DNA of 64,000 nt from a virus. Positions 50,903-59,561 of the stretch are shown here, one piece after another. The DNA is taken from positions 1-64,000 of IMG/VR virus record IMGVR_UViG_3300047445_000406; one strand, written 5' to 3'. Numbering within the stretch: position 1 is the stretch's first letter; each line of letters begins with the position of its first letter. A program made the translations under genes and the position numbers. A model generated the notes under the pieces. The model searched no databases, was not told where the DNA came from, and saw only the letters and a program-made list of their open reading frames with translations.

Positions 50903-51031
50903 ATACGCAGCATGACTTGTAGTCGTTAATGAAATAATAACGACCAGAAATATTTGTCATGAGCAATGGTTTTTTCCTGTAGGATTAAAGCCTCACCGTC
51001 TAGTGCTGCCATGCTCGTGACGGATTTCCCC

Positions 51032-51067
51032 GGAGCCTCTGTACCTCGTGCATTGGCTCCTTTTTTT
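51032..51067 (+). terminator. terminator/attenuator in the RNR leader
   Basis: GGAGCC (51032-51037) / GGCTCC (51055-51060) with a 17-nt loop and seven T, 28 nt before the RNR start. A second stem CCGTC/GACGG (about 50996-51023) precedes it. Either it ends the thyX transcript or it attenuates RNR. Confidence 0.7.
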
Positions 51068-51094
51068 CCTCCACTGCAATAAGAGAAAGAAACC

Positions 51095-53623
51095 ATGCAA
51101 ACAACCTCCCCGCGCAATTCCTACCGTACTCCAGCCAGGAGCTACGATCCAGGAATGGGTGAGGCGGTCGCCAATCGCACCGTGAACCGGAAGATCACCA
51201 AGTCTTCCATCCGGCTCGAAGAGATCGACCTGCCTCGTCGTGATGACATTGCCCTCGATGATGAGGTGGCTGCCTACTGTAAGTCGGCCCACATCAAGAT
51301 CGATGGCTACACAGTGGACAAGGGGGATGGTGAGCGGGTCAAGATTACCCTGAACGTGATCGGTGACGTGGTCATCGAAGGCTGGGCCGATGTGGCAGAA
51401 CGTGTTGCCATCGGTAATAGCCTGCTCGAACCACGGCCGGACTTCCGTCAACAGGAATTCGACGCCATGCACCACCACCTGCGTCAAGCCTCCCTCCTGA
51501 TGTCGGGTCGCCATCTGCAGCACGGCGACGCCACCCAACCCACCCGCAACATGGAAGTGTTCACCAACTGCTCCACTTCCGCCATGACCTTCCTGGAGTT
51601 CTACCTGCTGCTCAATGGCTCCGGCGTCGGCCGCTGCTATGACGACGCCATGATGCAGGTGGACTGGCGCCTGATGCCCATCGTGGTCTGCACCATCGAC
51701 GGCTTCCACAAGGATGTCGGCTCCGGCGAGATCAAGCCGTATGCCCGGCGCGATGCCGAGCACATGTATGCCGGCCGCACTCTGCACGTATTCGACGTAC
51801 CGGACAGCCGTGAAGGCTGGGCACAGGCCTTCGAGAAGATCGAAACCATGACCTTTGCCGGCTGCTTCAAGAACGACGTGCTGATCCTGGACTTCTCCAA
51901 TGTCCGTCCACGCGGTGCACCGATCGGCGGCATGCAGGGCCGTCCAGCCTCCGGACCTGGGCCGATGATGGAAGCCATCCGCAAGATGGCAGTCCTGCGC
52001 GATGCCGGCATGGCACCCTGGCGGGCCACCATGTATGCCGACCACTATGCTGCCGAGTGCGTGCTCGTCGGCGGTGCCCGCCGAGCGGCACGCATGGCCA
52101 CGAAGATTTACACCGACCCCTCCATCTTTGGCTTCATCGAGCTGAAGCGCGGCGGCTTCCTATGGTCCTCCAACAATTCGGTGATGGTCGACCTGGCTTT
52201 CTGGGATGCGGTGAAGAAGGTAGCGGAAGCCATGCAGGCCCACTCCTACCAGCTGACCGACAAGGGCATGTTCCATCAACTGGTGGGCAAGGGCCATTTC
52301 ACGCCGGAAGAAGTGCATGCGTGGAAAGTGTTTTCCGCCAGCTGCGAGGCAGCCTACTTCGATGGTACCGGTGAACCTGGTTTCATCACGGTGGAACGCC
52401 TGACCTGGAACGAAGAAGGTGCCGACTTCCTGCTCGATGGTGAGTTCGCCGAAAGCCAGAAGTACCAGCTGACCCAGGAAGGCAAGCAGCTGGCCCGTGT
52501 CCTGGCCCAGGTGTGGTCGCGCATGAAGTACAAGGTGATCACCAATCCGTGCGGTGAGATCGTGCTGAACCTGCTGGGTGCCTACTGCGTCATCGCTGAC
52601 GTGGTGCCCTTCCATGCCGTCAAAGCTCCTCGCCAAGGTACCAAGATGGTTGGCAGTAAGTTGATTCAATACTTGGAGCACAGTGATAGCGATAATGACG
52701 CAGAAGATGCTTTCCGTGTCGCTACTCGTGCCCTGATCCGCACCAACCTGATGGACTCCATGTACGGCAAGGAAGTCAAGCGCACCAACCGCATTGGCGT
52801 CGGCATGACCGGCCTGCATGAATATGCCTGGGCACGTTTCGGCTTCGGCTGGAAAGACCTGGTCAATGAAGCCAAGTCACTGCCGTTCTGGCAGATGCTG
52901 AGCCGTTTCAAGCGTGCCGTACAGGACGAAGCCAAGGCCTATGCTACCGCACTGGGTGTGGCGATACCGCATACCGACACCACCATGAAGCCAGCTGGTA
53001 CCACCTCCAAGCTGTTCGGCCTGACCGAGGGTGCCCACCTGCCTTCCATGCGGGAGTTCCTGCGCTGGGTGCAGTTCCGCAACGATGACCCGCTGATCGC
53101 CACCTACGAAAAGCAGGGTTATCCGGTGAAGAAGCTGCAGTCCTACTCCGGGACCACAGTAGTGGGCTTCCCCACTGTGCCGGCCATCTGCACCCTGGGT
53201 ATGGGCGATGCGCTGGTCACTGCGGCCGAAGCGACGCCAGAAGAGCAGTACGAGTACCTGCGTCTGATGGAGAAGTGGTGGATCACCGGTGTCGCCGAAG
53301 ATGGTGCAACGCCATTGCGCGAAACCGGCAACCAGGTCAGCTACACCCTGAAGTACAACCCGAAAGTGGTGGACTATCGTGCCTTCCTGACCACCCTGCT
53401 GCACGGTCAGTCTTCCATCCGCTGCTGTTCGGTCATGCCGCAGTCCGACACCTCCGCCTACGAGTACCTGCCCGAAGAGCCTGTCACCAAGGCGGTCTTC
53501 GATCAGATCTCGGCTGCCATCCTGCGTGATACCCATGTGCAGGAAGATGTGGGCCAGGAGCACGTGGACTGCAGTACCGGTGCTTGCCCGATCAGTTTCG
53601 GTGCCAACGTCGCCACGGCATGA
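51095..53623 (+). CDS. adenosylcobalamin-dependent (class II) ribonucleotide reductase
   Basis: 842 residues, a single-chain enzyme reducing ribonucleotides to deoxyribonucleotides with vitamin B12. TNCSTSAM (redox Cys159), radical-site loop TNPCGEIVL (Cys486, with the Asn and Glu partners), KPAGTTSKLFGL, and a C-terminal redox pair CSTGAC (C-x4-C, near 829-834) as in monomeric ribonucleoside-triphosphate reductase (RTPR). No iron-centre partner subunit is present or needed. The host or its surroundings must supply B12. Confidence 0.9.
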   Translation: MQTTSPRNSYRTPARSYDPGMGEAVANRTVNRKITKSSIRLEEIDLPRRDDIALDDEVAAYCKSAHIKIDGYTVDKGDGERVKITLNVIGDVVIEGWADVAERVAIGNSLLEPRPDFRQQEFDAMHHHLRQASLLMSGRHLQHGDATQPTRNMEVFTNCSTSAMTFLEFYLLLNGSGVGRCYDDAMMQVDWRLMPIVVCTIDGFHKDVGSGEIKPYARRDAEHMYAGRTLHVFDVPDSREGWAQAFEKIETMTFAGCFKNDVLILDFSNVRPRGAPIGGMQGRPASGPGPMMEAIRKMAVLRDAGMAPWRATMYADHYAAECVLVGGARRAARMATKIYTDPSIFGFIELKRGGFLWSSNNSVMVDLAFWDAVKKVAEAMQAHSYQLTDKGMFHQLVGKGHFTPEEVHAWKVFSASCEAAYFDGTGEPGFITVERLTWNEEGADFLLDGEFAESQKYQLTQEGKQLARVLAQVWSRMKYKVITNPCGEIVLNLLGAYCVIADVVPFHAVKAPRQGTKMVGSKLIQYLEHSDSDNDAEDAFRVATRALIRTNLMDSMYGKEVKRTNRIGVGMTGLHEYAWARFGFGWKDLVNEAKSLPFWQMLSRFKRAVQDEAKAYATALGVAIPHTDTTMKPAGTTSKLFGLTEGAHLPSMREFLRWVQFRNDDPLIATYEKQGYPVKKLQSYSGTTVVGFPTVPAICTLGMGDALVTAAEATPEEQYEYLRLMEKWWITGVAEDGATPLRETGNQVSYTLKYNPKVVDYRAFLTTLLHGQSSIRCCSVMPQSDTSAYEYLPEEPVTKAVFDQISAAILRDTHVQEDVGQEHVDCSTGACPISFGANVATA

Positions 53624-53691
53624 AAGCTGGAATGGCCTGACCTCAAGGTTGGGCCGGTAAACCTGTGGAGTATTTCCTCTAACAGGTAAGC

Positions 53692-53716
53692 CAGGGGCTG
53701 GTACCATGCCAGCCCC
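53692..53716 (+). repeat. hairpin after RNR gene
   Basis: GGGGCTGG / CCAGCCCC, perfect 8 bp with a 7-nt loop, no T run. A second stem ACCTGT/ACAGGT lies just upstream (about 53658-53686). Confidence 0.5.
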
Positions 53717-53744
53717 ACTTATTCCCATCCTGAAAGGACATCAG

Positions 53745-54188
53745 ATGAATGACCGCATTCCCTCGCCGTGCCAGACTAAATCCTGTATCAACATGGCGGC
53801 CCATGCCAGCCCATTTTGCGAAACCTGCATGGTGGTCGGAGGCTACAAGATCAAGCCCGGCCCTGCAACCAGCCCTACCCATCAAGCCCTGACCGAAACC
53901 CTGAACAATTCCAATAACCACCGGAGGCGTACTGACATGACCATGGCTGAAAAATATCCGCAGTACTACAAAGCCATCCCGAACGGCATCACCGAAGCCG
54001 ATACCTACGTCGTGAACAAGATGTTCCCGATCCAGGCCGGTGATGACCCGACCGGTACCGTGCTGCACGCCCGCAAGAAGCTGCTGGTGCCTGGTTGCCG
54101 CACCGGTGGCAAATCGTTCTACGATGACATCAAGGAAGCCCGCGACACGCTGACGCGTTTCCTGGAGCTGATGAAGCCAGAACAGTAA
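53745..54188 (+). CDS. Cys4 module fused to DUF3310-like domain (internal start)
   Basis: 147 residues from the ATG after AAAGGA. Residues about 7-26 hold a Cys4 site (C-x4-C-x10-C-x2-C). After a polar linker a second ATG (53938) has a very strong GGAGG site and begins AEKYPQYYKAIPNGITEAD...RTGGKSFYDDIKEARDTL, which resembles DUF3310-type phage proteins. Two products, full-length and short, are likely. Role unknown; sits in the nucleotide/replication block. Confidence 0.6.
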   Translation: MNDRIPSPCQTKSCINMAAHASPFCETCMVVGGYKIKPGPATSPTHQALTETLNNSNNHRRRTDMTMAEKYPQYYKAIPNGITEADTYVVNKMFPIQAGDDPTGTVLHARKKLLVPGCRTGGKSFYDDIKEARDTLTRFLELMKPEQ

Positions 54189-54206
54189 GCAGAGCACAGT
54201 AACAAG

Positions 54207-54221
54207 GCGCCTTCCCGGCGC
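54207..54221 (+). repeat. GC hairpin followed by TCTTCC
   Basis: GCGCC / GGCGC, 5-nt loop, then TCTTCCGATC. Similar to the hairpins at 18444, 21629 and 57503. Confidence 0.45.
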
Positions 54222-54251
54222 TCTTCCGATCAACTATCCATCGAGGTAACC

Positions 54252-55289
54252 ATGCAACCACGTTACACCAACACATCGGATCTGCCGCTGGCCCTGGCTG
54301 TGTTCCTGGCTTCGGACAGCTACGACTACGACCCCACCCCCAACACCATCTCAGCCACCACGCTGATGAAACCCCTGCGCCAGATCATCCTGTCCGATCG
54401 CCTGGCCAAACTGCCCCCCGGTGAAGTCATCCTGCCGGACATCATGGAACGTGCGGCCAACCGCATGGGCGCCTCCATCCACGACAGCATCGAACGCGTC
54501 TGGAAGGATGAACTGAGCCGCAAGATGGCCCTGCTGGCGCTGGGTATCCCGGCCCAGGTCGGTAACCGTGTCGTGGTTAACCCGACCGACGATTACGTGC
54601 TGAGCCATCCGGACTGCATCCCGGTCTATATGGAGCAGCGTCTGCGTCGCAAGGTCGGCAAATGGACCGTCACCGGCAAGTTTGACTTCGCCGCCGAACA
54701 GCAGGTGCAGGACTTCAAGACCGCCAATGTGCTGTCCTACAAGCAGCAACGCAATGCCGACAAGCAGATCATGCAGGGTTCCCTGTATCGCTGGCTGGAT
54801 GCCAACCCGGAACATGCGGTGCGCAAGATCACGAAGGACGACATGATCATCATGCACATCTTCATGGACTGGATGCGCGCCATGGCCAAGGCCGATCCGA
54901 GCTACCCACAGCACCGCATGCTCAAGCAGGTACTGCGCCTGAAGTCGGAACGCGAAACCGACGCCTGGGTCAAGCACAAGCTGGACCTGCTGGACCAGTA
55001 CTGGGATGCACCGGAAGGTGATATTCCGGAATGCGCCGGCGATGACCTGTGGCGTTCGGATCCGGTCTTCAAGTACTACAAGAACGGCGACATCACGGCC
55101 AAGCGCAGCACCAAGAACTTTGACACCCGTACCCAGGCGTACACCTACATGGCCGTCGATATGGCTGGCCAGGGTGCCGTGAAAGAGGTGCCGGGCATGG
55201 TCAAGGCCTGCGGCTACTGCAATGCCTACGATGGCTGCACCCAGAAGGATCGCCTGATCCTGAACGGAGAGTTCGACCCCAACAACTAA
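54252..55289 (+). CDS. PD-(D/E)XK nuclease, Cas4/RecB-like, N4 gp42-like
   Basis: 345 residues. Nuclease core: TVTGKFDFAAE (Asp near 143) and VQDFKTAN (D-x-K near 154-156), with a preceding helix holding Glu. The C-terminal cysteines CGYCNAYDGC resemble the Fe-S cluster ligands of Cas4/AddB-type exonucleases. Likely a 5'-3' or end-processing nuclease for recombination and packaging-linked replication. Follows the N4 gp42 position before the primase. Confidence 0.75.
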   Translation: MQPRYTNTSDLPLALAVFLASDSYDYDPTPNTISATTLMKPLRQIILSDRLAKLPPGEVILPDIMERAANRMGASIHDSIERVWKDELSRKMALLALGIPAQVGNRVVVNPTDDYVLSHPDCIPVYMEQRLRRKVGKWTVTGKFDFAAEQQVQDFKTANVLSYKQQRNADKQIMQGSLYRWLDANPEHAVRKITKDDMIIMHIFMDWMRAMAKADPSYPQHRMLKQVLRLKSERETDAWVKHKLDLLDQYWDAPEGDIPECAGDDLWRSDPVFKYYKNGDITAKRSTKNFDTRTQAYTYMAVDMAGQGAVKEVPGMVKACGYCNAYDGCTQKDRLILNGEFDPNN

Positions 55290-55326
55290 ACTCCCTCATC
55301 GCAACCTCCTGAAACCAAGGAAGACC

Positions 55327-57483
55327 ATGAAAACCTTTGACGAAATGACCTACCATCCAACGGCTGAACAGTTGGTGAGTATCCTGTGCCAGAAGACACA
55401 GAACTCCAACCCGCTGTTCTTCCGTGTGCTGGTGGGATACTACTTCAGCCTGGTGGCATCCATGATGCGCGCCAGCATTGTCACCCATGACCGGGGTGAT
55501 GTCCCCATTAACCTGTATGCACTGAATCTGGGCACATCCGGATCGGGTAAGGGCTTCTCCACCAACATCGTGGAGAACGAGGTGATCAACCGCTTCCGCA
55601 TGAAGTTCCTGGAAGAGACATTCCCGCTGCTGTCGGAAGACAACCTGCCCAAGCTGTCGCTGAAACGTGCCAACCGCAAGGGGACCGATCCGGACGAAGA
55701 GCTGGTGCGGGTGCAGAAGGAATTCGATTCCCTCGGCTCGCTGGTATTCAGTTTTGATTCCGGCACCAGTCCGGCCGTCAAGCAGCTGCGCCACAAGCTG
55801 CTGATGGCCATGGCCGGCTCGATGAATCTGCAGATCGATGAGATCGGCTCCAACCTGCTGTCCAATGTGGAAGTGCTCAACACCTTCCTGGAACTGTACG
55901 ATGTCGGCCGCGTGAAAACCAAGCTGGTGATGAACACCAGTGAACGTGCCCGCGGTGAAGAGATCGTCGGTAGTACACCCACCAACATGCTGCTGTTCGG
56001 TACACCTTCCAAGCTGCTCGATGGCAGCAAGACGGAAGAAGAACTGTTCTCCATGCTGGAAACCGGTTATGCCCGTCGCTGCTTCTTCGGCTGGAGCCGG
56101 GTGGTCAACGAGCAGCACGAGCTGACTCCGGAACAAGTGTACGACATGATGACGAACAAGCAGACCAACATCTTTCTCGATCAGCTGTCCGATCGCTTGG
56201 AGAATCTGGCCGGCATGATCAACGTCAACAAGCGCCTGGTCATGTCCAAGGACACTGCCCTGCTGGTCATCGAGTACCGCCAGAAGTGCGAGAAGATCGC
56301 ACGGGATCTGCCGGAGCATGAAGAGATCAAGAAGGCGGAAATCAGCCACCGCTACTTCAAGGCACTGAAGCTGGCCGGCGCCTACGCCTTCATTGATGAG
56401 TCGCCGGAAGTCACCACCGACCATTTCTACAATGCCGTCAAGCTGGCGGAAGAATCCGGTGATGCCTTTAACCAGCTGCTGACACGCGACCGTCCTTACG
56501 TCAAGCTGGCCAAGTACATTGCAACGTGCCGGCGTGACGTGACCCAGGCCGACCTGGTGGAAGACCTGCCGTTCTACCGTGGCGCGACCAGCCAGAAGCA
56601 GGAGATGATGACTCTGGCCATCGCCTACGGCTACAAGAACAACATCATCATCAAGAAGGCCTTTGCCGACGGCATCGAGTTCTTCCGTGGTGAGACGCTG
56701 GAGATCACCGACCTGAACAAGATGGTGGTGGCCTACAGCCAGGACTTGGCCGAAGGCTACCAGGGCGAGCAGGCACCGTGGGACAAGCTGCACCGCCTGA
56801 CCCAGGCGCCCGGCCTGCACTGGATCAACCACCATGTCGTCAACGGCCACCGCAGCGAAGACAATGCCATTCCTGGCTTCAATCTGCTGGTGATCGATGT
56901 CGATGACACCTGCAATCTGTCGACGGCCAAGGCGCTGCTGACCGGCTACAAGGCGCTGTTCTACACCACCAAGCGGCACCAGGTGGACGGCAATGGCGAT
57001 CGCTTCCGCATCATCCTGCCGATGAACTACACCTTGAAGCTGGACGCCAAGGACTACAAGGAGTTCATGAAGAACATCTACGAGTGGCTGCCGTTCGAGG
57101 TCGATGACCAGACCGGTCAGCGTGCCCGCAAGTGGATGTCGCATGATGGTCACTACGAGTATCTCGATGGTGATCTGCTGGATGTACTGCCCTTCATTCC
57201 GAAAACCAGTAAGAACGAAGAGCGCAAGGCCCGCCTGCAGGACCAGCAATCGATGGACAATCTGGAACGCTGGGTCATCAACAACATCGGTGACGGCAAC
57301 CGCAACAACATGCTGCTGCGCTACGCCATGATCCTGGTCGATGGTGAATTCACCCTGGAGCAGATCCAGAACGCCGTGGTCAACCTGAACGACAAGCTGC
57401 CTGACAAGCTGGACGAGTCGGAGATCTTCAGCACGATCATGATCAGCGTGACCAAGGCCATCGCCAAGCGTGGTACCCCATAA
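55327..57483 (+). CDS. primase/ATPase, N4 gp43-like
   Basis: 718 residues. N-terminal DUF3987-like P-loop domain: Walker A LGTSGSGKG (about 67-75), FSFDSGTSPAVKQL, QIDEIGSNLL (Walker B-like). C-terminal archaeo-eukaryotic-type primase region: GFNLLVIDVDDTCNL (Asp cluster near 523) and FYTTKRHQVDGNGDRFRIIL. Domain order and length fit the putative primase of N4-like phages. Single long gene with no overlap on either side. Confidence 0.78.
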   Translation: MKTFDEMTYHPTAEQLVSILCQKTQNSNPLFFRVLVGYYFSLVASMMRASIVTHDRGDVPINLYALNLGTSGSGKGFSTNIVENEVINRFRMKFLEETFPLLSEDNLPKLSLKRANRKGTDPDEELVRVQKEFDSLGSLVFSFDSGTSPAVKQLRHKLLMAMAGSMNLQIDEIGSNLLSNVEVLNTFLELYDVGRVKTKLVMNTSERARGEEIVGSTPTNMLLFGTPSKLLDGSKTEEELFSMLETGYARRCFFGWSRVVNEQHELTPEQVYDMMTNKQTNIFLDQLSDRLENLAGMINVNKRLVMSKDTALLVIEYRQKCEKIARDLPEHEEIKKAEISHRYFKALKLAGAYAFIDESPEVTTDHFYNAVKLAEESGDAFNQLLTRDRPYVKLAKYIATCRRDVTQADLVEDLPFYRGATSQKQEMMTLAIAYGYKNNIIIKKAFADGIEFFRGETLEITDLNKMVVAYSQDLAEGYQGEQAPWDKLHRLTQAPGLHWINHHVVNGHRSEDNAIPGFNLLVIDVDDTCNLSTAKALLTGYKALFYTTKRHQVDGNGDRFRIILPMNYTLKLDAKDYKEFMKNIYEWLPFEVDDQTGQRARKWMSHDGHYEYLDGDLLDVLPFIPKTSKNEERKARLQDQQSMDNLERWVINNIGDGNRNNMLLRYAMILVDGEFTLEQIQNAVVNLNDKLPDKLDESEIFSTIMISVTKAIAKRGTP

Positions 57484-57502
57484 ATCCAAACCAGTGAAGC
57501 AG

Positions 57503-57516
57503 GCGCCTCCGGGCGC
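57503..57516 (+). repeat. GC hairpin followed by TTCTTC
   Basis: GCGCC TCCG GGCGC then TTCTTCGATTCC, between the primase gene and the next; a possible weak terminator or processing hairpin. Confidence 0.45.
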
Positions 57517-57542
57517 TTCTTCGATTCCTACAAAGGAAAGTC

Positions 57543-57827
57543 ATGAGCACAGAAAAACGCAAGTACCCCTATAACGCCTGGATGCTGCAGCCCTCCTTTA
57601 AACCAGTGGAAGTACGGGTGGTGAAGCGTGCATATCTGCACAGCTACCACGAGTACGACGAACTGGAATCCGGCAAAACAGTCCACATCAACAACCTGTA
57701 CCCAACCAAAGCAGCCGCCATTGCCTACGGCCGGCAGCAGGTGGAAAAGACCGAAGCCGATCTGGTCAAGCGCCGCGAGAATCTGAACAAGAAAATCGCT
57801 GCCCTCAACAAAGCAGAAGGAAAGTAA
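57543..57827 (+). CDS. small basic protein, unknown
   Basis: 94 residues. FKPVEVRVVKRAYLHSYHEY, ESGKTVHINNLYPTKAAAIA, then a Lys/Glu coiled coil (LVKRRENLNKKIAALNKAE). AAAGGAAAG upstream; 3 nt before the Sak4-like gene, suggesting an accessory. Not recognised. Confidence 0.65.
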   Translation: MSTEKRKYPYNAWMLQPSFKPVEVRVVKRAYLHSYHEYDELESGKTVHINNLYPTKAAAIAYGRQQVEKTEADLVKRRENLNKKIAALNKAEGK

Positions 57828-57830
57828 ATC

Positions 57831-58556
57831 ATGTCCCAAGTGAATGACAACCTGATCCTGATCGTAGGCAAATCGGCTGGCGGCAAATCCGCATCGCTGA
57901 TGGGCCTGAAGGATCCGCAGGGTGTGCTGTACCTGAACTGCGAATCCGGCAAGAAGCTGCCCTTCAAGTCCAAGTTCATCGAGAAGACGGTGACCGATCC
58001 GCTGCAGGTCTATGAAGCGTTCGACTGGGTCGAAGGCCAGCCGCACATCCACACCGTGGTGATCGATACCCAGACCTACCTGATGGACATGTTCGAGTCG
58101 CTGTACGTTATCGGCTCGGCCAATACCCAATCGGCCTGGGGCCAGTACGCCCAGTACTTCAAGAACCTGATGCAGCAGTACGTGGCCAAGTGCTCCAAGA
58201 ACGTGATCTTCCTGGCCCACTCGGCCGACGAGCTGAACAAAGATGACATGGTGATGGAAACCAAGGTACCGGTGAAAGGTAGCCTGAAGAACAACGGCAT
58301 CGAATCCTTCTTCAGCCAGGTCATCTCGGCCAAGAAGGTGCCGATCAAGGTGCTCAAGGATTACCCGAACGCCTTGCTCAACATCTCGGCAGAAGACGAA
58401 GCCCTGGGCTACAAGCACTGCTTCCAAACCAGGCTGACCAAGGACACCGTGGGCGAACGCCTGCGGGGGCCGATGGGCATGTGGATGGTGACGGAAACCT
58501 TCATCGACAACAATGCCCAGCAGGTACTGGACCGTCTGCACCAGTACTACGCATAA
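57831..58556 (+). CDS. RecA-fold ATPase, Sak4-like, N4 gp44-like
   Basis: 241 residues. Walker A VGKSAGGKS (12-20), Walker B HTVVIDTQTYL (about 74), NVIFLAHS (sensor-like). The small single-domain RecA core is that of the AAA_24/Sak4 group, thought to promote single-strand annealing or recombination together with an SSB; the SSB gene is next. Good site AAGGAAA. Confidence 0.78.
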   Translation: MSQVNDNLILIVGKSAGGKSASLMGLKDPQGVLYLNCESGKKLPFKSKFIEKTVTDPLQVYEAFDWVEGQPHIHTVVIDTQTYLMDMFESLYVIGSANTQSAWGQYAQYFKNLMQQYVAKCSKNVIFLAHSADELNKDDMVMETKVPVKGSLKNNGIESFFSQVISAKKVPIKVLKDYPNALLNISAEDEALGYKHCFQTRLTKDTVGERLRGPMGMWMVTETFIDNNAQQVLDRLHQYYA

Positions 58557-58677
58557 AGATTTACCAGCAGCAAATCCTGCAGTACACTGCCTGTCTCTGC
58601 TTCGAGCGGGCAGATACCCCCGGCCACGTTAGTAGCCACTCACATCGAAACAAACCCTGAAAATTAAAGGAAATACC

Positions 58678-59436
58678 ATGAGCCTGCTCAAAAATCTGAA
58701 AACCGACGCTTCCATCGCTGGTGAAAAAGACTCCCTCGGCGGTGGCCGCCTGTTTGAATCCGGCCTGCTGAACATGGCCGTCACCATGGCCTACCTGAAG
58801 GAATCCGACAGCGGCGCCCTGGGCGTGTTCGTCACCCTGAAGAACAAGGCCGACAACCAGGAACTGCGCGTCAGCCAGTACGTCACCTCCGGCAAAGCCA
58901 AAGGCCAGAAGAACACTTACACTGACAAGGACGGCAATGAGCAATACCTGCCTGGCTTCCTGATCATGAACGGCCTGGCCGAGCTGACCACGGGCGTGCA
59001 ACTGTCCGACCTGGAAACCGAAGACAAGCTGGTCAACATCTACAGCGCGGCTGCCAAGGCCGAAGTACCAACCAAGGTACCAGTGCTGACCCAGCTGATC
59101 GGTCAGGAGATCAATGTCGGCGTGGTCAAGCAACGCGTCAACAAGCAGATCAAGAACGATGCCGGCGTATACGTCGACACCAACGACGAGCGTTTCATCA
59201 ACGAAGTCGACAAGTTCTTCTGCGCCAAGGACAAGTTCCTGAACATGACCGTGGCCGAGATCAAGGGCAAAGCGGATGAAGCCAAGTTCTACAAGGACTG
59301 GGCCGAGAAGAACACCGGAAAGCTGATCGACCGCTTCAAGCCAGTCGGTAACGGCACGGCAGGCGCCCCAGCCCGTACAGGTGCCGCTGCAGCCACCGGT
59401 GGCACTGCCAAGCCAGCCTCCTCGCTGTTCGGCTAA
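58678..59436 (+). CDS. ssb: single-stranded DNA-binding protein, N4 gp45-like
   Basis: 252 residues (N4 SSB is of similar length). The central beta-rich region (TMAYLKESDSGALGVFVTL, QELRVSQYVTSGKAKGQ) would be the OB-like fold. A Gly/Ala linker then leads to the tip PASSLFG. In N4 this SSB serves replication and recombination and also activates host sigma70 polymerase at late promoters through its C-terminus. The same SLFG tip occurs in the protein at 61427. Confidence 0.82.
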   Translation: MSLLKNLKTDASIAGEKDSLGGGRLFESGLLNMAVTMAYLKESDSGALGVFVTLKNKADNQELRVSQYVTSGKAKGQKNTYTDKDGNEQYLPGFLIMNGLAELTTGVQLSDLETEDKLVNIYSAAAKAEVPTKVPVLTQLIGQEINVGVVKQRVNKQIKNDAGVYVDTNDERFINEVDKFFCAKDKFLNMTVAEIKGKADEAKFYKDWAEKNTGKLIDRFKPVGNGTAGAPARTGAAAATGGTAKPASSLFG

Positions 59437-59513
59437 TCCCCGAACAACCCCATCACCGGATCACCAGCCTCCGGACCCCCAATAGCTGGACCCGCTACAC
59501 CGTAGTAAACGAG

Positions 59514-59541
59514 CCCCCATGTCCCCTCATGGGGGTTTTTT
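59514..59541 (+). terminator. strong intrinsic terminator after ssb
   Basis: CCCCCATG (59514-59521) / CATGGGGG (59528-59535), perfect 8 bp, 6-nt loop, then six T. Confidence 0.9.
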
Positions 59542-59561
59542 AACCCTCTCTGAAAGAGAAC

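Noticed and set aside
50903-51094. Cobalamin riboswitch before the B12-dependent RNR
   Set aside because: The conserved B12-box-like elements are not seen; only two simple stems and a terminator are present.
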